This document shows, piece after piece, positions 40,755 to 50,131 of a DNA stretch of 64,000 nt. Positions within the stretch are counted from its first letter, which is position 1; every line of letters begins with the position of its first letter. A program made the position numbers and the translations under genes. Source of the stretch: Brevundimonas sp. (GTDB lineage Bacteria > Pseudomonadota > Alphaproteobacteria > Caulobacterales > Caulobacteraceae); NCBI RefSeq assembly GCF_016742135.1, contig NZ_JACVCG010000006.1, positions 51,525 through 115,524 on the forward strand, given 5' to 3'. The notes under the pieces were generated by a model. It had not been told where the DNA came from and did no database searches. It saw nothing but the letters and a program-made list of their open reading frames with translations.

Positions 40755-43160
40755 TCAGGCGTCCAGAACCGTCCTCAGCGTGTCAATCGCGAAGGGCTTG
40801 CGCACCAGGGGCCAGGGCGCGTCGCGCAGGGCGGCATCGACGTCATCCCCCGCATAGCCGGTGGCCAGCATGATCCGCATCTCCGGATAGAGGATGCTGG
40901 CGTGGCGGGCGAGATCAAGGCCAGACATCTCGCCCGGCATGACGATGTCCGTCAGCAAAATGTCGAACCGCCCGGCCTTGAGCCGCTTCAGGGCCGTCGC
41001 CGCGTCCGACGCCGTGGTCACCGTCAGGCCCATGGTTTCCAGCAGCGCCACGGCGATGGCCTGGACCTCCATATCGTCCTCGACCAGCAGCACCGACCGG
41101 GCTCCATCCCGGACCGGCGACAAGGCCCCGGAGGAAGGCGCCCCGGTCGCGCTCTCGCCCCCGTCCACCGGCAGGTACATTTCCATGCGGGTGCCTTCGC
41201 CCGGGGCGCTCACAACATGGATGGCCCCGCCGCTCTGTTTCAGGAAGCCGTACACCTGTGACAGGCCAAGACCTGTGCCCTTGCCGACCGCCTTGGTCGT
41301 ATAGAAGGGCTCGAAGATGCGATCGCGAACATCCTCCGGAATGCCCGGCCCGTCATCGCTGACGGAGATGCGGATATAGTCGCCCCCCTCAAGATCACTG
41401 ATCTCGCCAGCCTTGACCCTGACCTGGCGGGTCTCGACCTCGACGCGGCCCTGGCCGGCAACGGCATCGCGCGCGTTGACCAGCAGATTGAGCAGGGCCG
41501 CCTCGAACTGGGCCGTATCGACGCGCACGCGGGCCCCGCCCCGGCGGAGACGCGTGCGGTAGGTCATACCGCCCCCCAGCGCGCCCCGGATCAGGGGCTC
41601 TCCCTCGCGGATGAGGGCATTGACGTCCACGGACTCCGGCCGGAGCGCCTGTCTGCGCGAGAAGGCCAGCAACTGATGGGTCAACCGCTCCCCACGGCGC
41701 GCCGCACTGAGGGCCGCCTCGGTCAGCTTCAGGCGTTTGGCTTCGTCGACCTTGTTGTTGAGCAGCATGTCCAGGCCGCCGATGACCACCGTCAGCAGAT
41801 TGTTGAAGTCATGGGCCACCCCGCCGGTCAGGCGACCGACCGCTTCCATTCGCTGCGCATGCATCAGGTCGGCCTCGGCCTGGGCCTTGTCCATCAGTGC
41901 CTTGCCGACCCGTTCCTCGAGCAGTTCGTTGATCCGCTTGAGGTCGTCTTCCGCCTGTTTGGCATCGGTGACATCGAAGGCGACACCGACAAAGCCCCGG
42001 ACCTTGCCCTGGGCATTGAGGCGCGGACGGGAAAAGGATTTCAGCCAGCGCCAGACGCCGTCCCGCCGACGATAGCGTGCCTCGAGGCTGAAGGGCTGGC
42101 CGGTGGCCTCGCCGGCCAGGGATTCCGCGATGATCCGGTCGCGGTCGTCGGGATGAATGAACGCGCGCCAGTCCGTCTTGAGGGTCGCCGCATCCTCAAC
42201 CCCCATGAAGTCGATGTAAGCCTGATTGACGAACTCGCGCGTGCGGTCCTCGGCCGTGACCCAGATCAGGACGGGCGCATCATCGGCCATGGCGCGGAAA
42301 CGCTGCTCGCTTTCGCGCAAGGCGGATTCGACCTGACGGACCTCGGACAGGTCGATATTGGCTCCGACCATACCGAGGAAGTTGCCTTCGGTATCGAAGC
42401 GCGGTCGGGCATGGGTCGACAGGATGCGCCACTCGCCATCCTCTCGCAGATAGCGGGCCTCGATCTCCATCGGCGTGCGGGACTCCAGGGCCTTGAGACA
42501 GGCCGTCCAGACGCGCTCCCGGTCGTCGGGATGAATGGCCTCCATCCAGGGCCCCGGATCGGCGAGGTCCGCCGGGCGGTCCCCCCAGAACCGGCGAAAC
42601 TCGGCGTTGAGATAGACCCGGCCCCCGGTATCGGCCGTCCACAGCATGACGGGAGCGACATCGGCGATGTCGCGAAAGCGGGCCTCATATTCGTCGACGC
42701 GGGCCGCCGCCGCGCGAAGGTCGGCCACGGTGGTATCGAGACGGCGCATGGCCCGCCGGAGCGCCGACGCCACCCAGGTGACGAACAGGCCGACTACGAT
42801 GAAATTGACCGTCGCAACCCGACCGAGGTTGCTGGCCAGCCCCACGCCGGCGGCATTCGGGCCGGCCACGTACCATCCGCCGAACAGGCACAGGATGACG
42901 GCTACGACACCGGCGATCCGTCCCCCCGCAAGCGCGGCCAGCACCACGGCCGGCAACAGGATCATGAAGCCGGTGACCTGAGCATAGAAGTTGTTGAGCC
43001 CCCAGCGCACCGCAAGGGCGGCCAGGGCTGCGAGGATACCGATCAGGACGGCTTGGAGGATCGTCGGAGGGGGTGTGCGGGCGAGCCGTGCCAGGAGAAT
43101 GTCCGCGCTGAACCACGCACCGTCGACGGAGCCCTTGCTCCGATCCTGGTCCTGATTCAT
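40755..43160 (-). CDS. Hybrid sensor histidine kinase with two PAS domains
   Basis: An 801-residue sensor. The N-terminal membrane part (about residues 30-150) has four or so spans of DUF4118-like type. Two PAS/PAC units follow (about 165-290 and 295-420). The dimerisation/phosphoacceptor helix has GRLTGGVAHDFNNLL with the His, then a GHKL ATPase domain with DDGPGIPEDVRDRIFEPF and GTGLGLSQV. A C-terminal receiver has VLLVEDD and phospho-Asp in LLTDIVMPG. ATG 43160 is used. The signal is unknown; the architecture suggests an internal or redox cue through PAS. Confidence 0.93.
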   Translation of the reverse strand: MNQDQDRSKGSVDGAWFSADILLARLARTPPPTILQAVLIGILAALAALAVRWGLNNFYAQVTGFMILLPAVVLAALAGGRIAGVVAVILCLFGGWYVAGPNAAGVGLASNLGRVATVNFIVVGLFVTWVASALRRAMRRLDTTVADLRAAAARVDEYEARFRDIADVAPVMLWTADTGGRVYLNAEFRRFWGDRPADLADPGPWMEAIHPDDRERVWTACLKALESRTPMEIEARYLREDGEWRILSTHARPRFDTEGNFLGMVGANIDLSEVRQVESALRESEQRFRAMADDAPVLIWVTAEDRTREFVNQAYIDFMGVEDAATLKTDWRAFIHPDDRDRIIAESLAGEATGQPFSLEARYRRRDGVWRWLKSFSRPRLNAQGKVRGFVGVAFDVTDAKQAEDDLKRINELLEERVGKALMDKAQAEADLMHAQRMEAVGRLTGGVAHDFNNLLTVVIGGLDMLLNNKVDEAKRLKLTEAALSAARRGERLTHQLLAFSRRQALRPESVDVNALIREGEPLIRGALGGGMTYRTRLRRGGARVRVDTAQFEAALLNLLVNARDAVAGQGRVEVETRQVRVKAGEISDLEGGDYIRISVSDDGPGIPEDVRDRIFEPFYTTKAVGKGTGLGLSQVYGFLKQSGGAIHVVSAPGEGTRMEMYLPVDGGESATGAPSSGALSPVRDGARSVLLVEDDMEVQAIAVALLETMGLTVTTASDAATALKRLKAGRFDILLTDIVMPGEMSGLDLARHASILYPEMRIMLATGYAGDDVDAALRDAPWPLVRKPFAIDTLRTVLDA

Positions 43161-43321
43161 CGGATCGGTCCCCACCCGCGCAACTACACGCTCGCGGCAC
43201 AGTGAACGCAAGCGTGGCTGTTGCGTTCCCTCCGGAGACGTGAAGCGACCCGCCGGGTTGCTCAAGCCTCGACCCACCCTATCTCTGGTTCCGACCGAGA
43301 CCCGTATTCCCAGGAGACTCC

Positions 43322-43804
43322 ATGACCACCGCCACCATCCAGACCGGCCTGAAGAAGGCCGACCGCAGCGAGGTTTCGCAGGCCCTGACCAAGGTGCTGG
43401 CCGACAGCTTTGCCGTCTATCTGAAGACCCACGGCTATCACTGGAACGTGCGGGGCCCCGAGTTCTTCACCCTGCACAATCTGCTGGAACAGCAGTATAC
43501 CGAGATCTGGGGCGCGCTGGACGACATCGCCGAGCGCATCCGCGCGCTCGGGGTTCTTGCACCCCAGGGCTATGCGACCTTTGGCAATCTGACGGCGATC
43601 AAGGACGGCGATCCCGAACAGGACGCTGCCGCCATGCTCAAGGAGCTGATGCGCGACCATGAAACCCTGATCGCCACCACCCGCGATACGCTGTCTCTGG
43701 CCGATGAGGCAGGCGATGAGGCCACCGCCGACCTGATGACCCAGCGTCTTGCGGCGCACGAAAAGTTCGCCTGGATGCTGCGGTCCACCCTGGGCGGCCG
43801 CTAA
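43322..43804 (+). CDS. dps: DNA starvation/stationary-phase protection protein Dps
   Basis: A 160-residue ferritin-like Dps that stores iron and protects DNA. The ferroxidase-site motifs are SFAVYLKTHGYHWNVRGPEF (His and Trp) and EQQYTEIWGALDDIAERIR (Asp and Glu). Length is typical. It has a good ribosome binding site (AGGAGA) 5 nt before the ATG. No OxyR or EcfG site was recognised upstream. Confidence 0.95.
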   Translation: MTTATIQTGLKKADRSEVSQALTKVLADSFAVYLKTHGYHWNVRGPEFFTLHNLLEQQYTEIWGALDDIAERIRALGVLAPQGYATFGNLTAIKDGDPEQDAAAMLKELMRDHETLIATTRDTLSLADEAGDEATADLMTQRLAAHEKFAWMLRSTLGGR

Positions 43805-43897
43805 GCCGGGAGTAACGCGCGCCTGCCTGCCCGAAATTCGCCGGGTTAAGCCCCTATAGGTGTAGCCCAAGCCAAGGAAAGTCTTCTATTTCGCCCC

Positions 43898-45100
43898 ATG
43901 CGACGGATCGCGCCCATTCTCGACTGGCTGAAGGCCCGCTTTCCCGACGGACGGGGAACGGGACTGAGCCTTGTCGCCCTTCTGGCGCTGTCGGGCGTGA
44001 CCATGACGGCCAGTTCCGCAGTGCGTCCGGAGATGGACCTGCGCGTCCAGTCGGTGATGGACATCACCCGGGGTGATCTGGGGTCCGGGGGGCTGGAGGC
44101 CATGGCAGCCCGCATGAGTCCGGCCCAGTTGGCACTGGCCATGCGCCATGACCCGGACGTCCAGCGGGTGGGCCATTTTGGCATGACGCCGGGGTGGGAG
44201 ACCCTATCACTGGGGGGCAGGCCCTCGCTGGAGGCCGGCGAGACCGGACTGGAGGCCCACCGCCTGAACGCCGCCCGACCGGTGGCCCGGAGCCTGCTGC
44301 GGCCCGCGCGGCCCTTTACGCTCGGCAAGATCTCGACCGCGGACCGTGATCGGGCCCTGCGGTGCCTGACCCAGGCGGTCTATTATGAGGCGGCGCTGGA
44401 GCCGCGCCCCGGTCAGGAGGCCGTGGCCCAGGTGGTGCTGAACCGGGTGCGCGACCCGAACTTCCCCAACAGCATCTGCGGCGTGGTGTTTCAGGGTGCC
44501 GAGCGCGTGACCGGCTGCCAGTTCAGCTTTACCTGCGACGGTGCCCTGTCACAGGCTCCGGTGGCCTGGGCCTGGACCCGGGCCGAGGATGTCGCCCGTC
44601 GCGCCCTGGACGGCTATGTCGCCGAACGGGTCGGCACCGCCACCCACTATCACGCCGATTATGTGCATCCCTGGTGGGCCCCCAGCCTGGGCAAGATCGA
44701 CCAGATCGGCGCCCACATCTTTTATCGCTGGAAGGGCTATCCCGGCGAATCCGCGGCCTTTTCCCAGGCCTATGCCGGGCGCGAGCCGGTGATCGACGAG
44801 GCCCGCTTTTCCCGACCGCGCCTGTTGCGGGCGGATACCGCACCGGACGGCACCGTGGAAACCACCCCGGACGGCACGATCGTGGGGGCCGCTCCCCGTA
44901 CCGTCGAGATCAATGGCCAGACCCGGGTGGTGGGTGCCGTCAGCCTGGGCGGGCGTCGTCAGCCGACCGCCGAGGAAGTCGCCGCGATCAACCGCAACCT
45001 GGCCGAATTCGAAGGCAAGGACGCCCCCTCGGCGGCGGCCACGCCGGTGCCCGGCGTCGTCAGTCTGGACGTCGAGGAAGTCGGCCGCCCCTCGCGATGA
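43898..45100 (+). CDS. SleB-type cell wall hydrolase (copy 2)
   Basis: A 400-residue paralogue of the protein at 38348. It has an N-terminal span (about residues 22-42) and the hydrolase_2 domain around residues 145-275 (LRCLTQAVYYEAALEPRPGQ to GAHIFYRW), with FQGAERVTGCQFSFTCDG in common with copy 1. The tail of about 125 residues differs from copy 1. The likely catalytic Glu in YYEAALE is kept. A -10-like TATAGG lies about 45 bp upstream. Confidence 0.87.
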   Translation: MRRIAPILDWLKARFPDGRGTGLSLVALLALSGVTMTASSAVRPEMDLRVQSVMDITRGDLGSGGLEAMAARMSPAQLALAMRHDPDVQRVGHFGMTPGWETLSLGGRPSLEAGETGLEAHRLNAARPVARSLLRPARPFTLGKISTADRDRALRCLTQAVYYEAALEPRPGQEAVAQVVLNRVRDPNFPNSICGVVFQGAERVTGCQFSFTCDGALSQAPVAWAWTRAEDVARRALDGYVAERVGTATHYHADYVHPWWAPSLGKIDQIGAHIFYRWKGYPGESAAFSQAYAGREPVIDEARFSRPRLLRADTAPDGTVETTPDGTIVGAAPRTVEINGQTRVVGAVSLGGRRQPTAEEVAAINRNLAEFEGKDAPSAAATPVPGVVSLDVEEVGRPSR

Positions 45101-45188
45101 GTGGACTTGGCAAGACCCGGGTTGAAACCGCAACGCTCTCCCCGCATTGATAGGCAATCGGGCGCACAGCGCCGCTTTTGAGATACGG

Positions 45189-46721
45189 ATGTCCGACCCG
45201 TCGCCCGTCAGCCCATCCTGGACCGAAGCCGAACGGCTGGCCGCGCTCCACGATTACGAGATTCTGGACACGGAACCCGAGCGCGCCTTTGACGACATTG
45301 TGGATCTGGCCGCGACCCTGTTCGATGCGCCGATCGCCGTGGTCAATCTGATCGATGAGGACCGCCAGTGGTTCAAGGCCGAGAAGGGTCTGGGCGTGCG
45401 CGAAACGCCCTTGGACACCAGCTTCTGCGCCCATGCGATTCTGCAAGCCGACCAGATGGTGGTGCCCGACGCGACCCGGGACCCGCGCTTCGACTGCAAC
45501 CCCTTGGTGACGGACGCCCCCGGTCTGCGCTTCTATGCCGGCCGGTTGCTGAAGTCGGCCGAGGGCCTGCCGCTGGGCACCCTGTGCGTGCTGGATACCG
45601 AGGCCCGGCCCGAGGGTCCGACCGACGTCCAGATGAAGGCGCTTGAGGTGCTGGCCGCCCAGGTCATGACCCAGCTGAACCTGCGCAGGGCGCTGAAACA
45701 GCAACAGCGCTCCGAGGCGGAATTCCGCGCCATCGCGGACTCCCTCCCGCAGATGGTCTGGGCGACCCGCCCCGACGGCTTCCACGACTACTATAACGCC
45801 CGCTGGTATGAGTTCACCGGGATGCCGCCCGGTTCAACCGACGGCGAAGACTGGAACGACGTCTTCCATCCCGAAGATCAGCAACGGGCATGGGGATTGT
45901 GGCGCCATTCACTGGCGACGGGCGAGCCCTATGAAATCGAATACCGTCTGAAACGGCATGACGGGGTCTATTGCTGGACGCTGGGCCGGGCGATGCCGGT
46001 CCGCGACAGCACTGGCCGGATCGTGCGCTGGTTCGGGACCTGTACGGACATCGACGATCTGAAGCGGATGGATCAGGCCAAGGAGCTGCTGAGCCAGGAA
46101 CTGAGCCACCGCATCAAGAACATCTTTGCCGTGGTGTCGGCGCTGGTGGCGCTGTCGGCACGCCAGTATCCCGAAGCCAAACCTTTTGCCCAGGCGCTGC
46201 GGACCCGGATCAATGCCCTGGCACGCGCGCATGAATTTGTTCGGCCGCACAGCGATGTATCGCAGCCGCTGATGGGCAATATGACCCTGCACGGGTTTCT
46301 CACGGCGCTGTTCACCCCCTATACGGACGAGACGGGCGGACCCCGGGTGCGGATCAGCGGCGACGACGCCGCGTTTGACGATCAGGCCGCGACCTCGGTC
46401 GCCCTGCTGTTTCACGAACTGGCGACCAATGCCTCGAAATACGGGGCCCTGTCGGTGTCGGGAGGATATGTAGAGGTCACAACCGAACAGACCGCAGGCG
46501 GCGATTTCCATCTGGCCTGGCGGGAGCGCGGGGGACCGGAGGTCAGGGGCGTGCCCTCGACCGTCGGCTTCGGCTCGTCATTGGCAACCCTGTCGGTGGA
46601 GGGTCAGCTGGCGGGCAAATTGTCGCGCAACTGGAACCCGGATGGCCTGGAAGTGCTCATCGAGCTGCCCGGCACGGCCCTGTCCCGCCGGAAAGCAGCC
46701 CGAGACCTTACAAAGGCGTAA
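45189..46721 (+). CDS. Sensor histidine kinase, GAF-PAS-HWE/HisKA_2 type
   Basis: A 510-residue soluble kinase. A GAF domain (about residues 20-165: LDTSFCAHAIL, DPRFDCNPLV) is followed by a PAS domain (about 175-300: LPQMVWATRPDGFHDYYNARW). The kinase core has the phosphoacceptor His307 in ELSHRIKNIFAVV and the HELATNASKYGAL N-box typical of the HWE/HisKA_2 family. Many members of this family have light- or stress-sensing inputs. A single-domain receiver and a BLUF photoreceptor follow on the same strand, so the three may form one signalling unit. Confidence 0.93.
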   Translation: MSDPSPVSPSWTEAERLAALHDYEILDTEPERAFDDIVDLAATLFDAPIAVVNLIDEDRQWFKAEKGLGVRETPLDTSFCAHAILQADQMVVPDATRDPRFDCNPLVTDAPGLRFYAGRLLKSAEGLPLGTLCVLDTEARPEGPTDVQMKALEVLAAQVMTQLNLRRALKQQQRSEAEFRAIADSLPQMVWATRPDGFHDYYNARWYEFTGMPPGSTDGEDWNDVFHPEDQQRAWGLWRHSLATGEPYEIEYRLKRHDGVYCWTLGRAMPVRDSTGRIVRWFGTCTDIDDLKRMDQAKELLSQELSHRIKNIFAVVSALVALSARQYPEAKPFAQALRTRINALARAHEFVRPHSDVSQPLMGNMTLHGFLTALFTPYTDETGGPRVRISGDDAAFDDQAATSVALLFHELATNASKYGALSVSGGYVEVTTEQTAGGDFHLAWRERGGPEVRGVPSTVGFGSSLATLSVEGQLAGKLSRNWNPDGLEVLIELPGTALSRRKAARDLTKA

Positions 46722-46731
46722 GGTGGCAACC

Positions 46732-46746
46732 GGCACGCAGATTGCA
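46732..46746 (+). promoter_or_regulatory. Sigma-54-like -24/-12 element
   Basis: GGCACG-N4-TTGCA has GG at 46732-46733 and GC at 46744-46745, 12 bp apart, as the TGGCACG-N4-TTGCW consensus requires; the leading T is C here. Transcription would start near 46756, about 50 nt before the receiver gene. No activator site was recognised upstream. Confidence 0.5.
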
Positions 46747-46804
46747 CGTTCTTTTAGACAACGTCCCTCAACCCTCTTACTGGACCCCAACCCCGATTAT
46801 CCCA

Positions 46805-47227
46805 ATGCCCGCCCGTATCCTGATCGTCGAAGATGAAGCCCTTGTGGCCATGGAGTTGCGCTTCGTGCTCGAAGACCTCGGGCACGAGGTGGTGGGCACG
46901 GCTGCGGATTCGGCTGCGGCGCTGAAGATCGCCAAGGAAACCGACGTCGATCTGGCCCTTGTCGATATTCACCTGTCCGACGGCCCGACGGGGGTGACCA
47001 TCGGTCACGAGCTGGCGGTCGATCACAAGGTGGCCGTGCTGTTCATGACGGCGAACCCCGGCATGGTCCGGGACGGCGTGGCCGGGGCCATTGGTGTGCT
47101 GTCCAAACCCACGGACGAACGGATCGTGCAGGACGCGGTCGCCTATGCCCTCGACCGCCGCAGCGGACAGATCCGCAACATGGCACCTCCGCAGCTACAG
47201 CTGTTCGAAGACAGTCCCCGGGCCTGA
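46805..47227 (+). CDS. Single-domain response regulator
   Basis: A 140-residue protein consisting of a receiver domain. The acidic pocket is EDE (residues 9-11), the phosphoacceptor is Asp54 (LVDIHLSDG), the Thr switch is in FMTANPG and the conserved Lys is in LSKPT. There is no output domain, so it probably relays phosphate or acts by protein contact. ATG 46805 is chosen because the receiver fold starts there. It lies between the HWE kinase and the BLUF gene. Confidence 0.92.
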   Translation: MPARILIVEDEALVAMELRFVLEDLGHEVVGTAADSAAALKIAKETDVDLALVDIHLSDGPTGVTIGHELAVDHKVAVLFMTANPGMVRDGVAGAIGVLSKPTDERIVQDAVAYALDRRSGQIRNMAPPQLQLFEDSPRA

Positions 47228-47253
47228 ACATGCAAGACCTGAAAGGCTCGGCT

Positions 47254-47733
47254 ATGGAGCAGCTTGTGTATGTCAGCCGCAGCGTCCGGGCCGTAAACAG
47301 CGCCATCGCCATGTCGGACATTCTGGCCGAGGCGCGCCCGAACAATGCGCGCGACGGGATCACCGGCTGCCTGACGGCGATAGATGGTCGCTTCGTTCAG
47401 GTCATTGAGGGCGAGGCCGACAAGCTGGACGACCTGATCAACCGCCTGCTCCGCGACGAACGCCATACCGAGCTGCGGGTGCTGGAGCGACGCACGGTCG
47501 CCGAGCGGGCCTTCCCGCAATGGGACATGCTGAGCCCCGTGCTGGTCACCGCCGAGATCGACGACCTGCGACGGCTGATGCGCGACGATTCGGGCGGGGG
47601 TCTGGACGACTTCATCGGCCCGCTGAAGACCGCGCTTGAGCGGCAAAGCGAGGTCTTGCACGAGGCCCGGACGCTGAGCGACAGGTCCACTCTCGAAGCG
47701 TCGAATGATGATGAGGCCGAGCGTACGGCCTGA
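47254..47733 (+). CDS. BLUF-domain blue-light receptor
   Basis: A 159-residue protein with an N-terminal BLUF domain (about residues 1-95) that binds FAD and responds to blue light. The photocycle residues are all present: Tyr6 (LVYVSRS), Asn31 (NNARDGITG), Gln49 (FVQVIEG), and Trp90/Met92 (QWDML). A C-terminal helical extension of about 60 residues, rich in charged residues, has no known output domain. It starts 26 nt after the receiver stop, so it may tune the adjacent two-component pair. Confidence 0.93.
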   Translation: MEQLVYVSRSVRAVNSAIAMSDILAEARPNNARDGITGCLTAIDGRFVQVIEGEADKLDDLINRLLRDERHTELRVLERRTVAERAFPQWDMLSPVLVTAEIDDLRRLMRDDSGGGLDDFIGPLKTALERQSEVLHEARTLSDRSTLEASNDDEAERTA

Positions 47734-47739
47734 TCCCGC

Positions 47740-48762
47740 CTACCAGGCGCCGATCTTTTCGGCCTCGGCATGGGAGATAGGGTTACCAGCTCGCGCGTGG
47801 TCGACCTCGGCCAGATAACGGGCCGCCTCCAGCGCCGCCATACAGCCCATGCCGGCCGCAGTGACCGCCTGACGATAGACGTCGTCGGTCACATCCCCCG
47901 CCGCATAGACCCCCTCGATCGAGGTCGCCGTGGTCCCCGGCTTGACCACCAGATAGCCGCCCGCCTTGGTTTCCAGCTGACCGGCGAACAGTTCCGACGA
48001 AGGCGCATGACCAATGGCGATGAAGACGCCGTCGGCAGGCAGATCGCGGGTCTCCACCCCGTCGGTCGCGCGAATGCGGACACCCGTCACGTTCGAAGCG
48101 ATGCCATCCGTCTGGCCCAGAATCTCGTCGACGACATGGTTCCAGATCACCTCGATCTTCGGATGGGCGAACAGTCGTTCCTGCAGGATCTTCTCGGCCC
48201 GGAACTCGTCGCGGCGATGGACGACCGTCACCCTTGAGGCAAAATTGGTAAGGAACAGCGCTTCCTCGACGGCGGTGTTGCCGCCCCCGACCACCACCAC
48301 CTGTTTGCCCCGATAGAAGAAGCCGTCGCAGGTCGCGCAGGCCGAGACGCCGAAGCCCTGATATTTCGCCTCGCTTTCCAGCCCCAGCCATTTGGCCTGG
48401 GCGCCCGTCGAGATGATCACCGTCTCGGCCAGGATTTCCGTGCCGGAGTCGAGCGTCAGCCGAAACGGGCGCTGCGACAGATCGGCCTTTGTCACGATGT
48501 CATGGATGACTTCGGTCCCGACGTGCTCGGCCTGGGCCTGCATCTGTTCCATCAGCCAGGGGCCCTGAATGACCTCGGCAAAGCCCGGATAATTCTCGAC
48601 ATCGGTGGTGATGGTCAGCTGACCCCCGGGCTGAATGCCGGCGATCACCACGGGATCCAGCGAGGCGCGGGCCGCATAGATGGCGGCCGTCCAGCCGGCG
48701 GGGCCGGACCCGATGATGGCAACACGAACAGTGCGGGGCTGGGTCGGAGACAGTTTGCTCAT
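47740..48762 (-). CDS. trxB: Thioredoxin reductase
   Basis: A 340-residue FAD/NADPH enzyme that reduces thioredoxin. The FAD motif IIGSGPAGWTAAIYAARA is near residue 16, the redox pair CATC is in SACATCDGFFYRG, the NADPH motif is VVVGGGNTAVEEA, and the C-terminal GVYAAGDVTD contacts FAD. Length is slightly above E. coli TrxB. It is convergent with the BLUF gene (6 bp apart). Confidence 0.96.
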   Translation of the reverse strand: MSKLSPTQPRTVRVAIIGSGPAGWTAAIYAARASLDPVVIAGIQPGGQLTITTDVENYPGFAEVIQGPWLMEQMQAQAEHVGTEVIHDIVTKADLSQRPFRLTLDSGTEILAETVIISTGAQAKWLGLESEAKYQGFGVSACATCDGFFYRGKQVVVVGGGNTAVEEALFLTNFASRVTVVHRRDEFRAEKILQERLFAHPKIEVIWNHVVDEILGQTDGIASNVTGVRIRATDGVETRDLPADGVFIAIGHAPSSELFAGQLETKAGGYLVVKPGTTATSIEGVYAAGDVTDDVYRQAVTAAGMGCMAALEAARYLAEVDHARAGNPISHAEAEKIGAW

Positions 48763-48833
48763 GGTGCCTATTTAGGGGCTGATTCCCGATCATGCGATGG
48801 TTAGTGTGCCCGGGAACGGCGAAGGAGCTGGGG

Positions 48834-49115
48834 ATGAGTGACAACAAGAACGGGGCCTTCCTGCCGCTGGGCATGGGGGCTGGCATCGCCATCGGTGTGG
48901 CGCTGGGGACCGCCCTCGACAATCTGGCGCTCGGACTGGCGCTGGGCGTCGCCATCGGCAGCGGCCTGGGCGTCGCCGGCATGGCGGCCGGCAGATCGAA
49001 AAAGAAAGACGGCGACGGATCGGCGGGTGGTCCGGCCAGCGACACCGGCGAGCGGGCCCCGAGGGACGTCGATGCCGGGGACGGCGGCGGCGATGGGGGC
49101 GGTGGGGGCGACTGA
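48834..49115 (+). CDS. Small glycine-rich membrane-associated protein
   Basis: A 93-residue protein. After a short polar start (MSDNKNGAFLPLGMG) comes a Gly/Ala/Leu-rich hydrophobic segment (about residues 14-50, with GLALGVAIGSGLGVAGMAAG) that may pair two helices in the membrane. The tail is rich in Gly and Asp (GDGGGDGGGGGD). A purine-rich GAAGGAGCTGGGG stretch lies directly upstream of the ATG. Family unknown; glycine-zipper type proteins of this size occur widely. Confidence 0.65.
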   Translation: MSDNKNGAFLPLGMGAGIAIGVALGTALDNLALGLALGVAIGSGLGVAGMAAGRSKKKDGDGSAGGPASDTGERAPRDVDAGDGGGDGGGGGD

Positions 49116-49117
49116 CC

Positions 49118-50131
49118 TCAGCCGCGCCAGGCGTCGTAGCGGCGAAGCAGTTCCTGCGCGGCGCGGTCCGTTTCGGCCAGGGGCCGGCGTGCTACGTCCG
49201 GCCAGACCAGGCTGCCGTCGAAGGGCCGGGCCAAACCCCGATCCAGCAGGGATTGCCTGAGGCGATCAAACTTGGGCTGCGGCTTGCGCGCGACCATGGG
49301 CAGGAGATGCACCGGCTTGCCGGTCGAGGCCGCCTCGGTCGCCATATTGGCGCTGTCCTCGGTGACCAGCACATGACCGGCGGCACCGAGAAAGGCGAAA
49401 TAGGGATTGTCACCCTGCCCGTCCCAGACCCAGCCGGGCAAGGTTTCCAGACGCTGGCGGATGATGGCTTCGGCCCTGGACGGCGTGCGGCGTGACAGGG
49501 TGACCATGACCGACCCGTTCACAGCCCTCACGGCCTTCGCGATCCGGTCGGCCAGCCACGCCGCATGGTCGGGTGGCAGGTCGTGACTGGCCGAGCGTCC
49601 GCCGATCAGCACCGCCACACGGGGATGGGGCAAGGGGTCAAGGCGATCCGCGAAGGCCGCTACGGCGTTGGCGATGCGGGTCGGCGTGATGCGATGGGGT
49701 GAGCCGAGGATCGACATGACATTGGGGCCACTCAGGCCGTCGTGCTCGGGCGCGATGATCAGATCGAAGCGGCCGGTCCGCCAGCGGGGATCCTGCGTCT
49801 GGACGACGAAGGGCCGCCCCGGCCCAGCGGCCGCGGCCCGCACGGACAGGGGCAGGGAAGCGCGGCCGGTGGCGATCCAGATATCCGGCCAGGACGCCCC
49901 GTCAGACGGCAGAACGGCGTCGGATGCGGGGTCGCGCATCCACGGCTGTTTCAGCGCCGACGGCCATTTGTCGAACCCGCGGCGCCAGCGTATGCGGCAC
50001 AGCTCGATATCGGCGGGACGCAGGCGCTGGACGGCCTCGGCCAGCCCCAGCGCCTGATTCTGGATGCCGGCCCGACCGTCAGAGACGACCCGGATCCGGA
50101 GGGGATACGCGCTGTCGCGTGTCAGATCCAC
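49118..50131 (-). CDS. ELM1/GtrOC1-family protein
   Basis: A 337-residue protein related to the mitochondrial fission protein ELM1 family, which has a GT-B glycosyltransferase-like fold in bacteria. Family traits include [19 protein letters not shown] at the start, [24 protein letters not shown], and near the end [23 protein letters not shown]. The start is GTG 50131, overlapping the greA stop by 10 bp. Its role in the bacterium is not known. Confidence 0.85.
   Translation of the reverse strand: MDLTRDSAYPLRIRVVSDGRAGIQNQALGLAEAVQRLRPADIELCRIRWRRGFDKWPSALKQPWMRDPASDAVLPSDGASWPDIWIATGRASLPLSVRAAAAGPGRPFVVQTQDPRWRTGRFDLIIAPEHDGLSGPNVMSILGSPHRITPTRIANAVAAFADRLDPLPHPRVAVLIGGRSASHDLPPDHAAWLADRIAKAVRAVNGSVMVTLSRRTPSRAEAIIRQRLETLPGWVWDGQGDNPYFAFLGAAGHVLVTEDSANMATEAASTGKPVHLLPMVARKPQPKFDRLRQSLLDRGLARPFDGSLVWPDVARRPLAETDRAAQELLRRYDAWRG

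Noticed and set aside
43205..43321. EcfG or OxyR site upstream of dps
   Set aside because: No GGAAC-N16/17-CGTT or OxyR-like spaced motif could be found in the interval by eye.
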